64,000 nt of DNA from NCBI GenBank assembly GCA_016721845.1, contig JADKHK010000008.1, positions 1-64,000 of the forward strand. The letters run 5' to 3'. This DNA is from Lysobacterales bacterium (GTDB lineage Bacteria; Pseudomonadota; Gammaproteobacteria; Xanthomonadales; Ahniellaceae). Under the pieces are notes generated by a model. The model was not told the origin of the DNA, did not search any database, and saw only the letters and a list, made by a program, of their open reading frames with translations. Every line of letters starts with the position of its first letter. The stretch's first letter is position 1. A program made the translations under genes and the position numbers. Shown here in pieces: positions 51,015 through 61,090 of the stretch.

Positions 51015-51677
51015 GTGGACAGCACGATCAAGCTTTACAGCTATTGGCGGTCCAGTGCCTCTTACCGGGTGCGCATCGCGCTCAATCTGAAGCAGCTCAA
51101 GCACGAGATCGTGCCCGTCAATCTGGTGAAGGACGGCGGCGAGCATCGTCAAGCCGAGTTCCATCACCTGAATCCGCAGGAGCGCGTGCCGGTACTGATC
51201 GACGGGGGCCGCATCGTCCGTCAGTCATTGGCGATCATCGAGTACCTCGAAGAGGTTTACGACGGCAACCACCTGTTGCCGGGCACCGCGCGCGAACGCG
51301 CGCGCGCGCGCGGCCTGGCGCATCTGATCGCGACCGACATCTCGCCGATGGGCAACCTCAGCGTCCTGCAGTATCTGGAGCAGGAAGACAACATGCCGCA
51401 GATCGAGCGCGAGCGCTGGGTCCGCACCTGGATCAGCCGCGGCTTCACGGCGCTCGAGGAAATGCTGGCGGACAATCCGTCCACCGGCGAATTCTGCGAA
51501 GGCGATCTGCCCTCGATCGCGGATTGCTGCCTGATCCCGCAGGTCTACAACGCCCAGCGTTTCGAGGTCGATCTGACGCCGTTTCCGACCATCCAGCGCA
51601 TCAACGCGCATTGCCTCGGGTTGCCCGCCTTCGATCTGGCGAGACCCGAGAAACAGGCCGACGCACCCCAGGCCTGA
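51015..51677 (+). CDS. maiA: Maleylacetoacetate isomerase (zeta-class GST)
   Basis: 220 residues. A glutathione S-transferase fold with YWRSSASYRVRIALNL (the zeta-class SSCx motif, here with Ala instead of Cys but with both serines kept), NPQERVPVLIDGG, RQSLAIIEYLEE and GDLPSIADCCLIPQVYNAQRF. It isomerises maleylacetoacetate to fumarylacetoacetate with glutathione. A purine-rich AGGGAGAG site precedes the GTG start at 51015. It completes the operon; convergent with pilU. Confidence 0.93.
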   Translation: MDSTIKLYSYWRSSASYRVRIALNLKQLKHEIVPVNLVKDGGEHRQAEFHHLNPQERVPVLIDGGRIVRQSLAIIEYLEEVYDGNHLLPGTARERARARGLAHLIATDISPMGNLSVLQYLEQEDNMPQIERERWVRTWISRGFTALEEMLADNPSTGEFCEGDLPSIADCCLIPQVYNAQRFEVDLTPFPTIQRINAHCLGLPAFDLARPEKQADAPQA

Positions 51678-51686
51678 TCCGGGCGA

Positions 51687-52790
51687 TCAGAATGCGTTGG
51701 GGTCGTAGGGGTCGTGGTCGGCGCTGCCGCCACCCTCGGCAAGACGGATCTTGAGCGCCAGTCCGTCGCGTGAATCGGCCTTGTTCAGTGCCTCTTCCAG
51801 TTCGACCTTGCCGTCCTTGTACATCCGGAACAGGGCCTGGTCGAAGGTCTGCATGCCGTCCTCGAGCGAGCGGTCCATTGCTTCCTTGATCTCGTGCACC
51901 TGCTGGCGGCGCATCATGTCGCGGATCACCGGCGTGTTGATCAGCACTTCGACCGCAGGCAAGCGCTTGCCGTCCTTGCCCACGACCAGTCGCTGCGACA
52001 CCACGGCCTTCAGATTCAGCGACAGGTTCATCAGGATGTTCTTGTGCGCCGATTCCGGGAAGAAGTTCAGGATGCGCTCGATGGTCTGGTCGGCATTGTT
52101 CGAATGCAGCGTCGCCAGGCAAAGGTGTCCCGTTTCGGAGAACGCGATCGCGGCCTCCATCGTTTCCTGATCGCGGATTTCGCCGATCAGGATCACGTCC
52201 GGCGCTTCGCGCATCGCGTTCTTCAGGGCCTCGTGATAGCTCTTCGTATCAAGCCCGACTTCGCGCTGATTGACGATCGATTTCTTGTGCCGATGCAGGA
52301 ACTCGATCGGATCTTCGATCGTCAGGATGTGGCCGCTGGCGTTGGTGTTGCGATAGTCGATCATCGCCGCGAGCGAGGTCGACTTGCCCGAGCCGGTGGC
52401 GCCGACGACGAGAATCAGGCCGCGCGGCTCCATGATCAGGTCGGACAGCACCTTGGGCAGCTTGAGCACTTCGAAGTTCGGAATCTCGCTCTTGATCGCG
52501 CGGATCACCATGCCGACTTCGCCGCGCTGCTTGAAGACGTTGACGCGGAAGCGCCCGGCTTCCTTGACGGCGATCGCGATATTCAGTTCAAGGTCGCGCT
52601 CGAAGGCGGGCACCTGGCCCTCGTCCATCAGCGAATAGGCGATCTTCTTGACCATGCCGCCCGGCAATCCGGTGTTGCCAAGGGGGTACAGTTTGCCCTC
52701 GACCTTGATGTTCACCGGTGCGCCCGTGGTCAGGAACATGTCCGACGCACCTTTTTCCGCCATCAGTTTGAGGAAATAGCCGATGTCCAT
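51687..52790 (-). CDS. pilU: Type IV pilus retraction ATPase PilU
   Basis: 367 residues. A PilT/PilU ATPase with Walker A VVGATGSGKSTSL, Asp box LTIEDPIEFLH, Walker B DVILIGEIRDQETM and a His box CLATLHSNNADQ. The C-terminus extends past the PilT end with an acidic tail, and the family N-terminus MDIGYFLKLMAEKGASDMFLT favours PilU over PilT. It assists PilT in pilus retraction at the cytoplasmic base of the pilus. PilT is not in the window. The start is at MDIGYF; the earlier in-frame start lacks family similarity. Confidence 0.93.
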   Translation of the reverse strand: MDIGYFLKLMAEKGASDMFLTTGAPVNIKVEGKLYPLGNTGLPGGMVKKIAYSLMDEGQVPAFERDLELNIAIAVKEAGRFRVNVFKQRGEVGMVIRAIKSEIPNFEVLKLPKVLSDLIMEPRGLILVVGATGSGKSTSLAAMIDYRNTNASGHILTIEDPIEFLHRHKKSIVNQREVGLDTKSYHEALKNAMREAPDVILIGEIRDQETMEAAIAFSETGHLCLATLHSNNADQTIERILNFFPESAHKNILMNLSLNLKAVVSQRLVVGKDGKRLPAVEVLINTPVIRDMMRRQQVHEIKEAMDRSLEDGMQTFDQALFRMYKDGKVELEEALNKADSRDGLALKIRLAEGGGSADHDPYDPNAF

Positions 52791-52878
52791 GCGCGCCTCG
52801 CGAGATCGTCGTCGGATTGCCGTTGCAAACCCCACGGGGGCTTTTCACAATAGCCGGCAACCAGAATGCGTGCGACTT

Positions 52879-53247
52879 ATGACATTTCCGCGAATGAAAA
52901 TCCATCTTGCCGGTCCGCTTTTGATGCTCCTGGCGGGTTGTGCATCGACGCCATTGCCGACCGACGACGTCAATCGCTCGGCCACTCTGGTGCAAGGTGC
53001 GCTTGCAGCCGAGGCCGAGGTGTATGCGCCGGTGGAATTGCGCTTTGCGCAGGATCGTGTCGCTCAGGCCCGTGAGGCCTTGGCTGCGGGTGATCACAAG
53101 CGCGCCGAGCGGCTGGCCGCCCAGGCGGCGGCCGATGCCGAACTGGCGATGGCGCGCGCGCGCGTCGCGCGCCTGCGGGCCGCTGCCGATGCCCAGGCGT
53201 CGGAGAATGCAAAATTGCGTGCCGAGCTGCTGGGAGAGACGCCATGA
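52879..53247 (+). CDS. Small lipoprotein with DUF4398-like helical domain
   Basis: 122 residues. The signal MKIHLAGPLLMLLAGCAS holds a lipobox LAGC. The mature protein is a long Ala-rich helical part (YAPVELRFAQDRVAQAREALAAGDHKRAERLAAQAAADAELAMARAR), matching DUF4398. Its stop overlaps the start of the OmpA-like gene (ATGA), a pairing common in Gammaproteobacteria; the lipoprotein probably works with it at the envelope. ATG 52894 is an alternative start. Confidence 0.8.
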   Translation: MTFPRMKIHLAGPLLMLLAGCASTPLPTDDVNRSATLVQGALAAEAEVYAPVELRFAQDRVAQAREALAAGDHKRAERLAAQAAADAELAMARARVARLRAAADAQASENAKLRAELLGETP

Positions 53248-54224
53248 GCCGTTGGACGCGTCTGTGCTGCATCGGACTGATGGTGGTCACTGCGCCGGTA
53301 GCGGCGGTCAAGCGCGATCTCGAATACGAGCGCATCGAGCAGCAGTTGCACGCCTTCGAAAGCGATCCGGCCATCGGCAGCCTGGCACCCGCGGAAACGG
53401 CGCGTGTACGCGAAACCCTGGCGCTGATGAAGGCGGCGGGACAGCGCGGCGATGAGCGGGCCCACCTTGCCTATCTGGCCGAGCGTCGTCTCGATGGCGC
53501 CATCGCGGCGGCGAATGCGGTGCTGGAAGAGCGGCGCTTGACCGCGCTGCAACGCGAGCGTGACCAGATCCTGCTCGAAGCCAGTCGCCGTGATGCCGAG
53601 ATGTCGCGGCTCGAAGCCGAAAAGTTGCGCCTGCAATCGCTGGCACGGGCCGAGGAAGTCGAGCGCGCGCGCAGTGATGCCGAGGCCGCGCGTGCGGAAA
53701 GCGCCGAGAGTGCCGCCGACGCCGAGGCCGCGCGCGCCGAAGCCGACCAGGCCAAACGGGTTGCCGAAGCACAGTCGGCGGAAGCGGTGCTGGCCAAGCG
53801 GGAGGCCGAGCTGGCGGTCGCCGCGGCCGACAGCCTGCGTCTGCAGATGCAGTCCCTGACGGCGAGCGAAGAGGCCCGCGGCAGCGTGATGACGCTCGGC
53901 GAAGCGGTGTTCGCCCCGGGTCGTTCGCAACTGCAGCCGGACGCGATCGCCAATCTCGATAGCGTCATCGAATTCGTCAACCGCGACACCACGCGCGCGG
54001 TGCGGATCGAAGGCCATACCGACGCCAGTGGCAGCGACAACGCCAACCAGGTGTTGTCGCAGCAACGCGCCGAGGCGGTGATGGCCGCCCTGGCCGCACG
54101 CGGCGTCGATGCCGCGCGCATGAGCGCGATCGGGCGTGGCGAGGACGTGCCCGTGGCGTCGAACGACAGCGCCGAGGGCAAGGCCCGCAACCGCCGCGTC
54201 GAGATCATTCTGGTCGGGAAATAA
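53244..54224 (+). CDS. Coiled-coil OmpA-family peptidoglycan-binding protein
   Basis: 326 residues. A Sec signal (LCCIGLMVVTAPVAA) is followed by a long Ala/Glu/Arg-rich coiled coil (residues about 30-215). An OmpA-like domain of about 110 residues closes the chain, with FAPGRSQLQPDAIANLD, RIEGHTDASGSDNANQVLSQQRAEAV and GKARNRRVEI. The domain binds peptidoglycan through the conserved Asp/Arg residues (here GHTD and the NRRVE end). It is translationally coupled to the upstream lipoprotein. Confidence 0.87.
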   Translation: MSRWTRLCCIGLMVVTAPVAAVKRDLEYERIEQQLHAFESDPAIGSLAPAETARVRETLALMKAAGQRGDERAHLAYLAERRLDGAIAAANAVLEERRLTALQRERDQILLEASRRDAEMSRLEAEKLRLQSLARAEEVERARSDAEAARAESAESAADAEAARAEADQAKRVAEAQSAEAVLAKREAELAVAAADSLRLQMQSLTASEEARGSVMTLGEAVFAPGRSQLQPDAIANLDSVIEFVNRDTTRAVRIEGHTDASGSDNANQVLSQQRAEAVMAALAARGVDAARMSAIGRGEDVPVASNDSAEGKARNRRVEIILVGK

Positions 54225-54530
54225 CGCCGCCTTAACCTGCAAATGACTGAATTTCCGAGCCGAAAAATTCGGCTTGCCGGGCTTTTGGGATGGGAGTAGG
54301 TTCAAGCCACATGCCGCCTCGTACCGAACCGCGGCATGGCAGGAAGGTCCGACGATGCAAGCGTGCTGCTGTCTCGAGGAATCTGCCGCTGACCACCACC
54401 GTGTGGCCCGCGAGCGAGTGCACGCCGGCAGCCACCATCCGGGCCTGAGTCCAACCACGCGCACCCACGCCGTCGACCCTTCGGTCGCGCGGCGCGCCGT
54501 GGCGCCTTTGCATGCAGAGGAGGTCAGCTG
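54225..54530 (+). other. Non-coding leader region before the DUF465 gene
   Basis: A stretch of about 306 bases without a convincing gene. It holds a short hairpin, AGCCGAA-AAA-TTCGGCT (54258-54274), probably ending the OmpA gene, and a good ribosome site (AGGAGG) just before the next gene. A small open frame of 85 codons (54274-54531) overlaps it, but has no recognisable protein features. Confidence 0.4.
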
Positions 54531-54743
54531 ATGTTCGAAGCACAACAGCGTGAAGTCGAGGCGATGATGAGCCAGAGCTCGGAATTCCGGAGCCTGTTTC
54601 TCAAGCATCGTGAACTCGACAAGCAGGTCCGTGATGCCGAACTGGGCGTGTTGCCCATCGATGACGTCACACTCGGTCGATTGAAGAAGGAAAAGTTGTG
54701 GGCCAAGGACAAGCTCACCCATATCTGGGAGCACAGGGCCTGA
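54531..54743 (+). CDS. DUF465 (YdcH-like) small helical protein
   Basis: 70 residues. Typical DUF465 pattern: an N-terminal polar helix with FRSLFLKHRELDKQVRDAE and a C-terminal half with RLKKEKLWAKDKL. Usual length for the family (65-75). A perfect AGGAGG lies 9 bases before the ATG. The biological function of the family is not known. It sits immediately before the structured RNA candidate. Confidence 0.85.
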   Translation: MFEAQQREVEAMMSQSSEFRSLFLKHRELDKQVRDAELGVLPIDDVTLGRLKKEKLWAKDKLTHIWEHRA

Positions 54744-54898
54744 GGGAATCAGCCCTCGAAAGTAGTCGCCGCACACGAGGTGCGGCAGGAATCATGCAGG
54801 GCAGGACCCTGCGGCGGGAGCAGCCGTAACGGATTGCGCAAGCAGACGGTGCTCCTCGGCGGCGGCCGGTGGCGTATGCCCCGGCCGTTCGCTTTTTT
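54741..54898 (+). ncRNA. Candidate structured RNA of five consecutive hairpins ending in a terminator
   Basis: Five hairpins follow without a gap: GAGGG/CCCTC (54742-54757), GCCGCAC/GTGCGGC (54768-54786), GCAGGG/CCCTGC with loop CAGGA (54796-54812), GGAGCA/TGCTCC with an inner CCGT/ACGG (54817-54855), and CGGCCGG/CCGGCCG plus six T (54863-54898). Five GGA triplets fall in loops or linkers. Possible readings are a CsrA/RsmA-binding sRNA, a leader attenuator of the CBS gene whose ATG lies 46 bases beyond the terminator, or a structured 3' UTR of the DUF465 gene. Structure is direct; the RNA class is not determined. Confidence 0.45.
54863..54898 (+). terminator. Rho-independent terminator before the CBS gene
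   Basis: A 7-bp perfect stem, CGGCCGG / CCGGCCG, with an 11-base loop, followed closely by GTTCGC and TTTTTT. It is the most canonical terminator of the window. Confidence 0.8.
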
Positions 54899-54943
54899 GG
54901 CTTGCGGCTATCATCGCGCGCTCATTCATCGCGGAAGCCGGCC

Positions 54944-56314
<1,371 letters not shown>

Positions 56315-56327
56315 ACGCGAACGCTCG

Positions 56328-58760
56328 CTACGCCGACCGCAACGCTTCGGTCGGGTCGATGCGGGCGGCGCGGCGGGCGGGCAGCCAGCTGGCGAGACCG
56401 GCAGTGACGACGAGGACGACGGTTGCCGCGGCGAGTGTGGCCGGATCCGACGGCGTGACCTCGAAGAGGAACGTGCGCAGGAACGGTGCGGCCAACGCAT
56501 ACAGGGCGAAACCGGCGACGAGGCCGCTGGCGGTCAGGATCAGTCCGCGCGTCATGACGAGTTCCGCGATGTCTGCGGGATTCGCGCCGAGCGCGACGCG
56601 CACGCCGAATTCCCGGGTGCGCAGCGCGACCATGTAGGCCATCACGCCGTACAGCCCGACGGTGCCGAGCAGCAGGGTGATCGCGGCGGCGGCGGTGATC
56701 AGGGTCAGTGTCAGCGTCAGGCGCGCCGTCGATGCACGAACGACGTCATCCATTGTTTCGACATTGAAGATCGGCACGCTCGGGTCGAGATCGCGCACGA
56801 TGCGGCGGATGGCCGGCACCAGCGCGGGTGATGATCCTGGCGCTTTCACGACCAGCGCCATCAGGTGTCGCGCCCCCGGCTCTTGGGCATCGACCGGCAC
56901 CGCTTGCGGGCGGTACACCGTCGCCGCGGGGGGCTCGGCGAGATCCCGCTCGCGCACGTCGCCGACGATGCCGACGATCGTGTAGCTGGGGCCGCCCGAG
57001 GCGCGTATCAGGTGCTTGCCGATGGCCGCCGCACCGCTCGCGTCACCGAACAGCGCGGCCGCTGCACGCTGGCTGATGATGACCTGGTCCGAGGGTGTCC
57101 CGCCGATCGGACCAAAGGCCCGGCCTGCAAGCAGGGGAATGGCCATGGCTGGGAAATAGCCTTCGTCGACGACATGCAGCGGCATCGTCAGCGTGCGGGC
57201 ATCGCCTTCGATCCGAAACGTCTCCTGCAACGACCATCCGCTTGCGATGGGCACACGCATGGTCAGGCCGGCCGCAGTGACCGAGGGCAGTGCGCGCACC
57301 TGCTCGCCGAGTCGTGCATAGAACGCCACCGCGGCGGCGTCGTCGAAGCGTGCGAATGGCAGCAAGGTCCAGACGATCGTCACATCGCGGGTATCGAAGC
57401 CAGGATGCACCTGGTTCAACCGGTGCGCCGTGCGCAACAGCAGGGCCGAACCGACCGCAGCCACGAATGCGAGCGCGATCTGCAAGGTCACGATGCCCAT
57501 GCGGAGGTGCTGCCGGTGCTTGCCTGCGGTTTCGCCGCGTGCGCCGTCGCGCAAGCGACCAGACAAGTTCGCGGGACGCAACCGAAGCGCTGGCACGGTG
57601 GCGCACAAGCCCGTGCTGACGAGGCTGATCAGGATGATGAAACCGGTGGCCGGGAGGCTCAGGCTCAGTTCCGAACGCCTGGGCATGTCGTCGGGCCCGT
57701 AAGCCACCAGTGCATCCAGACCGATGTGCACCAGCAACAGGGCCAGACCACCGGCCATTGCACCCAGCCACAGCGACTCGCCGAGATGATGCGAGGCGAT
57801 ACGCCATCGTCCGGCACCGAGTGCGGTGCGCACCGCGAGTTCGTTCTGGCGCGCATCGGCACGAATCAGCATCAGGTTGGTCACGTTTGCCCAGGCCACC
57901 AGCAGCACCAGCGCGCCGGCTGCAGCGAGGATCCACAGCAGGCTGGCGATGTCCGCCGTGAATGCCTCACGCAAGGGCAGCACGAGCGGCGACAACCCGG
58001 TTTCGGTCAACCAGGTCGCGGTGGCGCCGCCCGAATCCAGATGCGGGAACCGCTCCGCCATCGTTGGCAGCAAAGCGGCGAGTTCATGCTGCGCCTGTGC
58101 GGCCGTCGCGCCTGGCGCGAGGCGTCCGATCCCCGAGTACAGGAATTCGCCCACGACCGCATCCACGGGGAGGCGCGCGGACAGCCAGACGCGGGTCTTC
58201 GCGTCCGGGAATGCGAAACGCGCGGGCATCACGCCGACAATTTCGCGCGGCACGCTGTTGACCATCATGACCCGGCCGAGCACGTCTTCGGACGCGCCGA
58301 ATCGGCTGCGCCACTCGGCCTCGCTGAGCAGTACCGCACTGGGTCCGCCCGGCTGTTCCTCGTCGGCCGTGAACGACCGACCCCGCAGCGGCGGCACCTG
58401 CAGCATCGGCACCATCGACGCCGTCATCCAGGTCGCTACCACTCGCTCCGGCGCATCGTCGACGCCTTCGGTCCAGACATTCGTGTGGCCGGTGCGATAG
58501 AAGCCGACCTCGGCCAGCCGCGTGGCGAATTGCCGGTAAGTGAAGTATGCCGCCGGCGGTTGCTGCATCGGGCCGTGTTCCGCCGTCTGCAGGCGAAGGC
58601 TGACCAACCGCTCCGGTTCGCCGTAGGGCAGCGGCGCGAGCAGCACGCCATGGACGATGGCGAACATCGAACCGACTGCGGCGATGCCCAGCACCAGGGT
58701 GAGGATGGCCGAGATCGTGAACGCCGGCGCGCGTCGCAATGATCGCAAGCCGCGGGTCAT
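56328..58760 (-). CDS. MacB/FtsX-type (ADOP-like) permease
   Basis: 810 residues with a MacB_PCD-FtsX-MacB_PCD-FtsX layout. The N-terminal span (FTISAILTLVLGIAAVGSMFAIVHGVLLAPLPYG) and a periplasmic core domain are followed by three more spans (near 285-420), a second core domain and three C-terminal spans. The pattern matches the ADOP family described in Acidobacteria and elsewhere. No ATPase gene is next to it. Its start overlaps the stop of the upstream patatin gene by four bases (ATGA), so the two form one unit. The substrate is unknown. Confidence 0.85.
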   Translation of the reverse strand: MTRGLRSLRRAPAFTISAILTLVLGIAAVGSMFAIVHGVLLAPLPYGEPERLVSLRLQTAEHGPMQQPPAAYFTYRQFATRLAEVGFYRTGHTNVWTEGVDDAPERVVATWMTASMVPMLQVPPLRGRSFTADEEQPGGPSAVLLSEAEWRSRFGASEDVLGRVMMVNSVPREIVGVMPARFAFPDAKTRVWLSARLPVDAVVGEFLYSGIGRLAPGATAAQAQHELAALLPTMAERFPHLDSGGATATWLTETGLSPLVLPLREAFTADIASLLWILAAAGALVLLVAWANVTNLMLIRADARQNELAVRTALGAGRWRIASHHLGESLWLGAMAGGLALLLVHIGLDALVAYGPDDMPRRSELSLSLPATGFIILISLVSTGLCATVPALRLRPANLSGRLRDGARGETAGKHRQHLRMGIVTLQIALAFVAAVGSALLLRTAHRLNQVHPGFDTRDVTIVWTLLPFARFDDAAAVAFYARLGEQVRALPSVTAAGLTMRVPIASGWSLQETFRIEGDARTLTMPLHVVDEGYFPAMAIPLLAGRAFGPIGGTPSDQVIISQRAAAALFGDASGAAAIGKHLIRASGGPSYTIVGIVGDVRERDLAEPPAATVYRPQAVPVDAQEPGARHLMALVVKAPGSSPALVPAIRRIVRDLDPSVPIFNVETMDDVVRASTARLTLTLTLITAAAAITLLLGTVGLYGVMAYMVALRTREFGVRVALGANPADIAELVMTRGLILTASGLVAGFALYALAAPFLRTFLFEVTPSDPATLAAATVVLVVTAGLASWLPARRAARIDPTEALRSA

Positions 58761-61018
58761 CGCCGTTCGCCGAACAAGGATCCGAAGCTGAGATAGAACG
58801 AGTCCTCGCCGCCTTCGGCCTGGCCGTAGCCGAAGAAGATCGGACCCAGCGGCGAGTCGATGCCGACGAAGAGCGAGCCGGCATAGACCAGCGAATCGAG
58901 ACTGACCTGGTCGCGATCGGCCCAGACGTTGCCGGCCTCGACGCTGGCGCCGATATACGCGGGCAGGGCGAACAGCTGCGACATGTCGCCGAAGCGGCGA
59001 TAGTAGATGGCGCGCGCCAGTGCGCTGTGTTCGCCGCTCAGTTCGCGGTCACCGAAGCCGGACAGGCGCGTGAAGCCGCCGAGCGTGGCGAGTGCGCTGA
59101 ACGCCTCGGGCTCACCCCAACTGGACTGTGCCTCGGCGCCGACAAGCAGGCGGTGGCGATCGAACGAGAAGGCGCGATACCAGTCGCCGCGCAGCACTTC
59201 GCCATTGGCGTCCGAGCCGAGGCCGGGTCTGGAAATCGTGAGTTTCGCCGAGCCACGCCGTCCACGCGTCGGAAAGCCGAGGTCGTCGAGACTGTCGTGG
59301 TCGACCGCGAGCACCAGGCTGCTGGCATCGGAGGTGAATCCGGTGACACCGGGTATCGGCAGCTGGCCGGTCTGGATCTGGGCACGGTTGTGGCTGTATT
59401 CGACGCCGCCTTCGATGCGCCAGCTGTGCCCGATGTTCGTGCCGATGCGCGCGCCGATCTGCGCCCGCCGCAGGCGGGCGTCGAGGCTGCCGGTGTCTTC
59501 GACGAAGTTCTGGTTGCGCGCATCGAAGCGAATCTCCGGCTTCCAGTAGTACTGACCGCGGTCACCCCATGGCTGGTACCACTCGCCGCCGAGCGCGGTG
59601 ATGCGCCCGAGATCGGCGCGCACGCGCGCCTCTGCGCCATGTTCGGACAGTCCGGTGAAGGTGGCCTCGGCGGCGAGCTGGTAGTCGCTGCGGCCGTTGA
59701 AATCGTCCGACAACTGCAAGCCGAAGCCGACGAAATTCGGACCCCAACCCTTGTCCACCGGCGTCACCAGCAGGCCCGTGCTGTCACCGCGCTTGGCGAG
59801 CTTGTACAGGATGCGCTCGTAGTGACCGGTACCATAGGCCTCGCCGATATGGCGTTCGACCTCGGCCTCGTCCAGCGGCTTGCCGATCAGGTCGCGCATC
59901 GCGGTGTGCACGAACAGCGGCGCGCGCGTGCGCTTGCCGTTCACCTCCAGGAACTCGATCGGTGGCGCCTCGAATTCCGCGCGATGCTGCTGCAGGCGCA
60001 CTGCGGCATAAGCATCCGCCGGCAGTGCCAGCGGCTTGAGTTGCGCGACCACGGCCTCCGCGGCCTGCTCGCCGATCGCGATGGTCGAGATGGCGCGGTC
60101 GAATTCGGCGCTGCCCATGTCGCCGAGGTCGGGACGGATCAGCACGTCCTCCGGCGACATGCTCGCGAGCGCGGCATCGGTGCGCTGTTTCATCAGCACC
60201 GTGATCATCTGCAAGGTGACCGACAGGGGCGAGGTCAGCGCGTCTTCGTCCATCAACGGCTCGCCGACATCGACGACGATGACGCGGTCCACGCCCATCG
60301 CCTTGACGATGTCGACCGGCACGTTGTTGACGATGCCGCCATCCACCATCAGTCGTCCATCGACGCGGATCGGCGCGAATGCTCCCGGCACCGACATGCT
60401 GGCGCGGATCGCGAGCGACAGGTCGCCTTCCTTGAACACGACCTGTTCGCCGTGGCCGATGTCGGTGCCGATGGCGCGGAACGGGATCGGCAGGTCGTCG
60501 AAGCTCTTGAGTCGCCAGTAGGGCATCAGCATGCGCCGCAGCAGGTTCAGGAACTTCTGTCCCTGCAACACGCCGCGCGGCGCAATCAACTTGCCGTCGC
60601 GCAAGCCGAGCTTAAAGTCGAGCAGGTCGCGATAGTCCTCGTCCTTGCGCCGCATCGGCAGGTCGGCGCGGGCCGGATCGTCGCTGAAGAAATCCTTCCA
60701 GTCGATCGAGGCGATCACCGCCTCGATTTCCTCGGGGGTGTAGCCGGCTGCGTAGAAACCGCCGACGATCGATCCCATCGAGGTGCCGGCGATGGCATGG
60801 ATCGGGATGTGCTCGCGCTCCAGCACCTTGAGCACACCGATGTGCGCCGCGCCGCGCGCGCCGCCGCCGCCGAGCACCAGGCCGATGCGCGGTGCGCTCG
60901 GCAGTGCGTGCGCATAATCCTCCGGCGTCAGCTCGGGCATCGTGGTCTGGGCCGTCGCCGCGAACATGGGCATCCAGGCGACGCACAACAAGGCGAAACG
61001 GACAACGGCAACACGCAT
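58757..61018 (-). CDS. Type Vd secreted patatin-like phospholipase (PlpD-type autotransporter)
   Basis: 753 residues. A signal peptide of about 24 residues leads to a patatin domain (45-315) with the oxyanion motif GGGGARG, the catalytic Ser in GTSMG (residue 80) and the catalytic Asp in VDGGIVNNVP. A POTRA-like linker of about 80 residues follows, then a C-terminal barrel of about 350 residues with Omp85/BamA features (GFPTRGRRGSAKLTIS, LGGFTRLSGFGD). This domain order defines type Vd autotransporters, as in PlpD of Pseudomonas aeruginosa. Expected role: a lipase displayed on or released from the outer membrane. Confidence 0.92.
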   Translation of the reverse strand: MRVAVVRFALLCVAWMPMFAATAQTTMPELTPEDYAHALPSAPRIGLVLGGGGARGAAHIGVLKVLEREHIPIHAIAGTSMGSIVGGFYAAGYTPEEIEAVIASIDWKDFFSDDPARADLPMRRKDEDYRDLLDFKLGLRDGKLIAPRGVLQGQKFLNLLRRMLMPYWRLKSFDDLPIPFRAIGTDIGHGEQVVFKEGDLSLAIRASMSVPGAFAPIRVDGRLMVDGGIVNNVPVDIVKAMGVDRVIVVDVGEPLMDEDALTSPLSVTLQMITVLMKQRTDAALASMSPEDVLIRPDLGDMGSAEFDRAISTIAIGEQAAEAVVAQLKPLALPADAYAAVRLQQHRAEFEAPPIEFLEVNGKRTRAPLFVHTAMRDLIGKPLDEAEVERHIGEAYGTGHYERILYKLAKRGDSTGLLVTPVDKGWGPNFVGFGLQLSDDFNGRSDYQLAAEATFTGLSEHGAEARVRADLGRITALGGEWYQPWGDRGQYYWKPEIRFDARNQNFVEDTGSLDARLRRAQIGARIGTNIGHSWRIEGGVEYSHNRAQIQTGQLPIPGVTGFTSDASSLVLAVDHDSLDDLGFPTRGRRGSAKLTISRPGLGSDANGEVLRGDWYRAFSFDRHRLLVGAEAQSSWGEPEAFSALATLGGFTRLSGFGDRELSGEHSALARAIYYRRFGDMSQLFALPAYIGASVEAGNVWADRDQVSLDSLVYAGSLFVGIDSPLGPIFFGYGQAEGGEDSFYLSFGSLFGERR

Positions 61019-61090
61019 GGCGGAACCTGCTGGGTGGATGCCGCAATGTTAGCCGCCGCGCTACGCTACGCGCCCATTTCGAGGTGAATC

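Noticed and set aside
54274..54531. 85-codon open frame upstream of the DUF465 gene with stop overlapping its start
   Set aside because: Composition (many Cys, His, Arg) and lack of any domain or upstream ribosome site make it look like a chance frame; noted only as leader sequence.
54741..54898. SRP RNA, RNase P or tmRNA as the identity of the hairpin region
   Set aside because: The conserved SRP tip GGAAGGAAGCAGCC, the RNase P P4 bases and the tmRNA tRNA-like ends are not present.
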